Shown here: positions 60,943 through 64,000 of the stretch, piece after piece
How the letters are laid out: every line of letters begins with the position of its first letter
Numbering within the stretch: position 1 is the stretch's first letter
Source: Gemmatimonadota bacterium
GTDB lineage: Bacteria > Gemmatimonadota > Gemmatimonadetes > Longimicrobiales > Gaopeijiaceae
Reading direction: 5' to 3'
Length of the DNA: 64,000 nt
Assembly (NCBI GenBank): GCA_015664885.1
Contig: DQPL01000131.1
Coordinates: 1-64,000, forward strand
Position numbers and translations under genes: made by a program
The notes under the pieces: model-generated
The model's database searches: none
Told to the model about the DNA's origin: nothing
Seen by the model: only the letters and a program-made list of their open reading frames with translations

Positions 60943-62157
60943 ATGCTGTTACTCGAAGTTCTTATGGTGTCGATGGGTGCGATCCGCGCCAACATGTTGC
61001 GATCGGTGCTCACTACGCTGGGCATCGTGATCGGCATAGCCGCCGTTATCACGATGGTCGCACTCGGTGAGGGCGCCCAGCAGAGCGTCCAGGAACAGAT
61101 CAACCGGCTGGGTACGACCGTGCTGACGATCCGACCCGGACAGCAACATATGCACGGCGTTTCGCGCGGCGACACTCGCATGTTCATCGATGACGCGATG
61201 GTGCTGAGGGACGGTACCAACGGACTCCTGACCGTCTCGCCCGAGCAGAGCTCGCGCATGCAGATCACTTACCAGCGCTGGAACTCGAGGAACCAGGTGA
61301 TGGGCGTCTGGCCCGAGTACTTCGAGATTTACGACCACGGCCTCGTCGCAGGGCGCTTCTTCACCCAGGGCGAAGTGCGAGGCCGTCGGCGGGTCGTTGT
61401 TCTCGGACACAGCATCCCGGATGCGCTCGGGGAGACGCCGGCCGAGCTTCTGATCGGCCAGACGATCCAGGTGCGTGGCATCCCGTTCGAAGTGATCGGC
61501 GTGCTGACGGAGAAGGGCGACGCGGCTTGGGTGCGACCGGACGATCAGATCTTCGTGCCACAATCGACCGCTCAGTACCGGGTCATGGGTGGGCGGGACC
61601 GCCTGAGCGCGATCTATGCAGCAACGGCCACGGCCGACGAGCTCGATGTGGCCTACTCGGAGATCGACCGCCTCCTGCGCCGGGAACACCGGATTCCCCC
61701 GGGCGACGACGCTGACTTTAACATCAGCAACTCCGCGGATCTGCTCGCTACGTTCAACGAGACGGGCCAGACCTTCACGCTGCTGCTCGCGGGAATCGCT
61801 GCCGTTAGCCTGCTCGTGGGCGGCATCGGCATCATGAACATCATGTTGGTGTCGGTGACGGAGCGTACCCGCGAGATCGGGATTCGAAAGGCGCTGGGCG
61901 CGACCAAGCGAGCCATCTTGGCGCAGTTCCTGGTAGAAGCGCTCTTCCTATGCACACTCGGTGGCTTCCTGGGGGTAGCCGCCGGTTATGGTGCGTCGGA
62001 AATCATGACGCAGGTCGCCGGATGGGATACCGCCATCCGGTTCGATGCGGTGATTACCGCACTCGTCTTCTCGGCGGCTGTCGGCTTGTTCTTCGGGATC
62101 TGGCCAGCCCGACGGGCTTCCATCCTGGACCCGATCGACGCGCTGGGATACGAATAG
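60943..62157 (+). CDS. MacB-type ABC transporter permease without an adjacent ATPase
   Basis: 404 residues with GGGAG upstream. The N-terminal helix (LRSVLTTLGIVIGIAAVITMVA), a large periplasmic domain, and the three C-terminal helices with VGGIGIMNIMLVSVTERTREIGIRKALGAT and WPARRASILDPIDALGYE (given as separate pieces) define the MacB/FtsX permease. MacB proteins normally carry an N-terminal ATPase or have a separate LolD-like ATPase nearby; none is present here. It may use a partner elsewhere. Confidence 0.9.
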   Translation: MLLLEVLMVSMGAIRANMLRSVLTTLGIVIGIAAVITMVALGEGAQQSVQEQINRLGTTVLTIRPGQQHMHGVSRGDTRMFIDDAMVLRDGTNGLLTVSPEQSSRMQITYQRWNSRNQVMGVWPEYFEIYDHGLVAGRFFTQGEVRGRRRVVVLGHSIPDALGETPAELLIGQTIQVRGIPFEVIGVLTEKGDAAWVRPDDQIFVPQSTAQYRVMGGRDRLSAIYAATATADELDVAYSEIDRLLRREHRIPPGDDADFNISNSADLLATFNETGQTFTLLLAGIAAVSLLVGGIGIMNIMLVSVTERTREIGIRKALGATKRAILAQFLVEALFLCTLGGFLGVAAGYGASEIMTQVAGWDTAIRFDAVITALVFSAAVGLFFGIWPARRASILDPIDALGYE

Positions 62158-62171
62158 GCCGCAACGGTCGA

Positions 62172-62235
62172 CGCCCGCCGCTTTCGCGACGGGCGCGGTA
62201 ACAGCTCCCCGTCCGCCGCTTCGCGGCAGACGGGG
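62172..62235. terminator. Two tandem hairpins between the permease gene and rnpB
   Basis: CGCCCGCCGC/GCGACGGGCG (62172-62195, one mismatch) and CCCCGTCCGCCGC/GCGGCAGACGGGG (62207-62235, one mismatch) lie in the convergent gap after the permease stop and abut the rnpB 3' end. They probably stop transcription from both sides. No long T-run. Confidence 0.5.
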
Positions 62236-62237
62236 TA

Positions 62238-62596
<359 letters not shown>

Positions 62597-62623
62597 AGAG
62601 GAATGCTAATGCGCGGGCACGGG

Positions 62624-63031
62624 TCAGGTAAGAGCGCGCAACGCGTCGATGGGCTTCTTGGCGGGGATGGGTGACCGCCGGAAGTCCTTCGCATTCCGAG
62701 TGACGATGAACTCCGCCCCACACGCACGAGCGGCGGCGACCTGCATCGCGTCCTCGAAGTCCCGCATGGAGAGTGATGTGGCGTACCGCAGCGATTCGGT
62801 CTCCGTCGGGGCGACGGTCACGAAATCGGTCAGGCCTTCGATGAAGTCCTTGGCGGCTGCACCGCCTCGCACAGGTCTGACGAAGTAGTAGAAGTTCGAG
62901 AGCGTGTGCCAGGCCACAAAGGCGCGCCGAGGCGCATGCTCCAAGTAGTCGAGTAGCTCCGCCGCAGCATCGACGTGCGGAGCACGGTCCAGCGCTACAT
63001 CGATCAGCACATCGGTATCGAGCAGAATCAC
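62624..63031 (-). CDS. PIN-domain toxin (VapC-type)
   Basis: 135 residues. PIN acidic residues: DTDVLIDVALD (Asp, Asp), the Glu in TETESLRYA, and Asp in MRDFEDAMQVAAA followed by FIVTRNAKDF. It is a nuclease toxin of the type that cleaves tRNA or other RNA. Its ATG overlaps the antitoxin stop (ATGA), so the pair is coupled. Confidence 0.9.
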   Translation of the reverse strand: MILLDTDVLIDVALDRAPHVDAAAELLDYLEHAPRRAFVAWHTLSNFYYFVRPVRGGAAAKDFIEGLTDFVTVAPTETESLRYATSLSMRDFEDAMQVAAARACGAEFIVTRNAKDFRRSPIPAKKPIDALRALT

Positions 63032-63249
63032 AAGTACTTCTGCGCGAGTGCCCGGTAGAGTCGGTCGTCCGTGTCGGCGGCCTCGAACCGGCCTCTCCAG
63101 CGCGCCGAAAAGGACGGCGACTCGTCACTCGACATCTCTCGAAGCGAGTCTTCGATGAGCGAGGACAACGACACGCCGCGGCCCCGCGCATACCGCTTCG
63201 CACGGGGAAGCAACTCGGAGTCGACTGTGATGGTGAGTTTCGTTTTCAT
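63028..63249 (-). CDS. Ribbon-helix-helix antitoxin (DUF6364-like)
   Basis: 73 residues. The N-terminus KTKLTITVDSELLPRAKRYA forms the strand-helix-helix of an RHH DNA-binding domain, and SLSSLIEDSLREM the second helix; the C-terminal part would wrap the toxin. The ATG lies directly against the operator arm and no ribosome site precedes it, so it may be translated from a leaderless or weakly initiated mRNA. Expected to repress its own operon. Confidence 0.88.
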   Translation of the reverse strand: MKTKLTITVDSELLPRAKRYARGRGVSLSSLIEDSLREMSSDESPSFSARWRGRFEAADTDDRLYRALAQKYL

Positions 63250-63289
63250 GTTATACGTATACGTGTCTTTTCAATAGTATACGTATAAC
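63250..63289 (-). promoter_or_regulatory. 13-bp inverted-repeat operator of the toxin-antitoxin operon
   Basis: GTTATACGTATAC (63250-63262) and GTATACGTATAAC (63277-63289) are perfect inverted repeats with a 14-base spacer. Each arm contains the palindrome TATACGTATA, so there are two identical sites 26 bases apart. The arm next to the antitoxin starts one base from its ATG. TATACT in the right arm can be read as a -10. Confidence 0.85.
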
Positions 63290-63345
63290 CTCCCCACCCC
63301 GCCAACCCTCGCTTCCCCCCTACCCCGCCCCTATCCTCCCCCGCC

Positions 63346-64000
63346 ATGAAATCGCCCGAGTACGACCTCGACGCGGTGCGGAGCCAGATCCCGATCCTGC
63401 GCACGCACATCCCGATGAACAACTGCTCGCAGGCGCCGCAGTGCTCGGCCACGCGCGCGGCGGCGGACGCGTACCTGACTTCCTGGAATGAAGCGGGCAT
63501 GGACTGGGATGCGTGGATCGGCGAGGTCGACGCGGCGCGTGCGGAGTTCGCGGCCTTCGTGGGCGCACAGGCTGGCGATGTGGCCATCGCCACGTCGGTT
63601 TCCCAGGCTACCGCGAGCATCGCGAGTGGCCTCGACTTCACCGGCACTCGCCGCGGCGTGGTGGCGAGCGGCGGAGAATTCCCGACCGTGGGGCACGTAT
63701 GGCTCGCCCAGGAACGCTTCGGTGCCGAAGTGAGCTGGGTCCCCGTGCGCGACGGCATGATCCACCTCGAAGACTATGCGTCGGCGATCCGAGAAGAGAC
63801 GCTCGTGGTGTCCGCCTGCCGGGGCTATTACCAGACCGGCTTCAAGCAGGACATCGGGGCCATCGCGGAGCTAGCCCACGAGCATGGTGCACTGCTCTAC
63901 GTGGACGCGTATCAGACGCTGGGCTCCGAAACCTTCGACGCGCCATCGAGCGGTGCCGACTTCGTGGCCTCGGGCTGTCTCAAGTTCCTCATGGGCATCC
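63346..64000 (+). CDS. Class V PLP-dependent aminotransferase, 5' part (runs off right edge)
   Basis: 218 codons are visible from an ATG: MKSPEYDLDAVRSQIPILRT, then NNCSQAPQCSATRAAAD and YQTGFKQDIGAIAELAH. The PLP region LLYVDAYQTLG (Asp-x-x-Gln) and SGCLKFLMGI with the Schiff-base Lys identify a class V (selenocysteine lyase/cysteine desulfurase-like) fold. The C-terminal domain is outside the window. No stop is reached. Confidence 0.9.
   Translation, partial: MKSPEYDLDAVRSQIPILRTHIPMNNCSQAPQCSATRAAADAYLTSWNEAGMDWDAWIGEVDAARAEFAAFVGAQAGDVAIATSVSQATASIASGLDFTGTRRGVVASGGEFPTVGHVWLAQERFGAEVSWVPVRDGMIHLEDYASAIREETLVVSACRGYYQTGFKQDIGAIAELAHEHGALLYVDAYQTLGSETFDAPSSGADFVASGCLKFLMGI

Overview
The window is GC-rich bacterial chromosome with dense coding, many GTG starts, strong purine-rich ribosome sites and frequent 4-base ATGA/GTGA/TTGA stop-start overlaps. 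The gene mix points to a Gemmatimonadota-like bacterium, with Acidobacteriota as the main alternative. It includes secreted S46, M28, M14 and M16 peptidases, PadR plus duplicated-permease (ADOP) modules, CBM9/DUF5916 proteins, a sulfocyanin-like cupredoxin and a fused cytochrome c/copper monooxygenase-like protein. The assignment is inferred from gene content only. No phage, insertion sequence, rRNA or CRISPR array was seen.

Layout. 1-428: start of tuf (minus strand, running off the left edge) behind a tRNA-Tyr/Gly/Thr cluster, the classic tRNA-tufB arrangement. 768-12651: mostly minus-strand housekeeping genes (EF-G-2-like, S46 peptidase, rhomboid, CBS-type PLP enzyme overlapping ddl, mutS overlapping a TonB-like lipoprotein), with a decayed DUF6159 gene. 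12764-23477: an NTF2-like secreted protein, then a long minus-strand run transcribed gpmI, TPR, M16 pair, ECF sigma, anti-sigma, holA, SPOR protein, response regulator, cyclase. 23596-30937: aminotransferase, PadR with a truncated ADOP permease, an amidohydrolase, a damaged Ycf46-like AAA ATPase, SRAP protein, a secreted unknown and a STAS-like protein. 31052-37749: a minus-strand run VIT/VWA protein, ECF sigma, anti-sigma, M28 peptidase, leucine dehydrogenase. 37875-48000: mixed metabolic and regulatory genes, a MarR-DUF3052/ABC chimera, TerC, sulfocyanin, creatininase-like protein and two more ADOP remnants. 48162-58326: a permuted D-amino-acid-oxidase-like flavoprotein, CBM9 proteins (one truncated), a FetAB-like exporter, a metzincin and the cytochrome c/monooxygenase pair. 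58499-64000: cyclase remnant, Ser/Thr kinase, tRNA-Arg, a Lys-Ser repeat protein, an orphan MacB-type permease, RNase P RNA, a VapC-type toxin-antitoxin pair with a striking operator, and the start of a class V aminotransferase running off the right edge.

Functionally, translation (tuf, tRNAs, EF-G-2, rnpB), replication/repair (mutS, holA, SRAP), wall synthesis (ddl), glycolysis (gpmI) and amino-acid metabolism sit beside a large secreted proteolytic and envelope repertoire governed by two ECF sigma/anti-sigma pairs. A notable theme is gene decay: at least eight genes or fragments carry in-frame stops, frameshifts or truncations. This means either active pseudogenisation or a consensus with residual errors; read mapping would decide.
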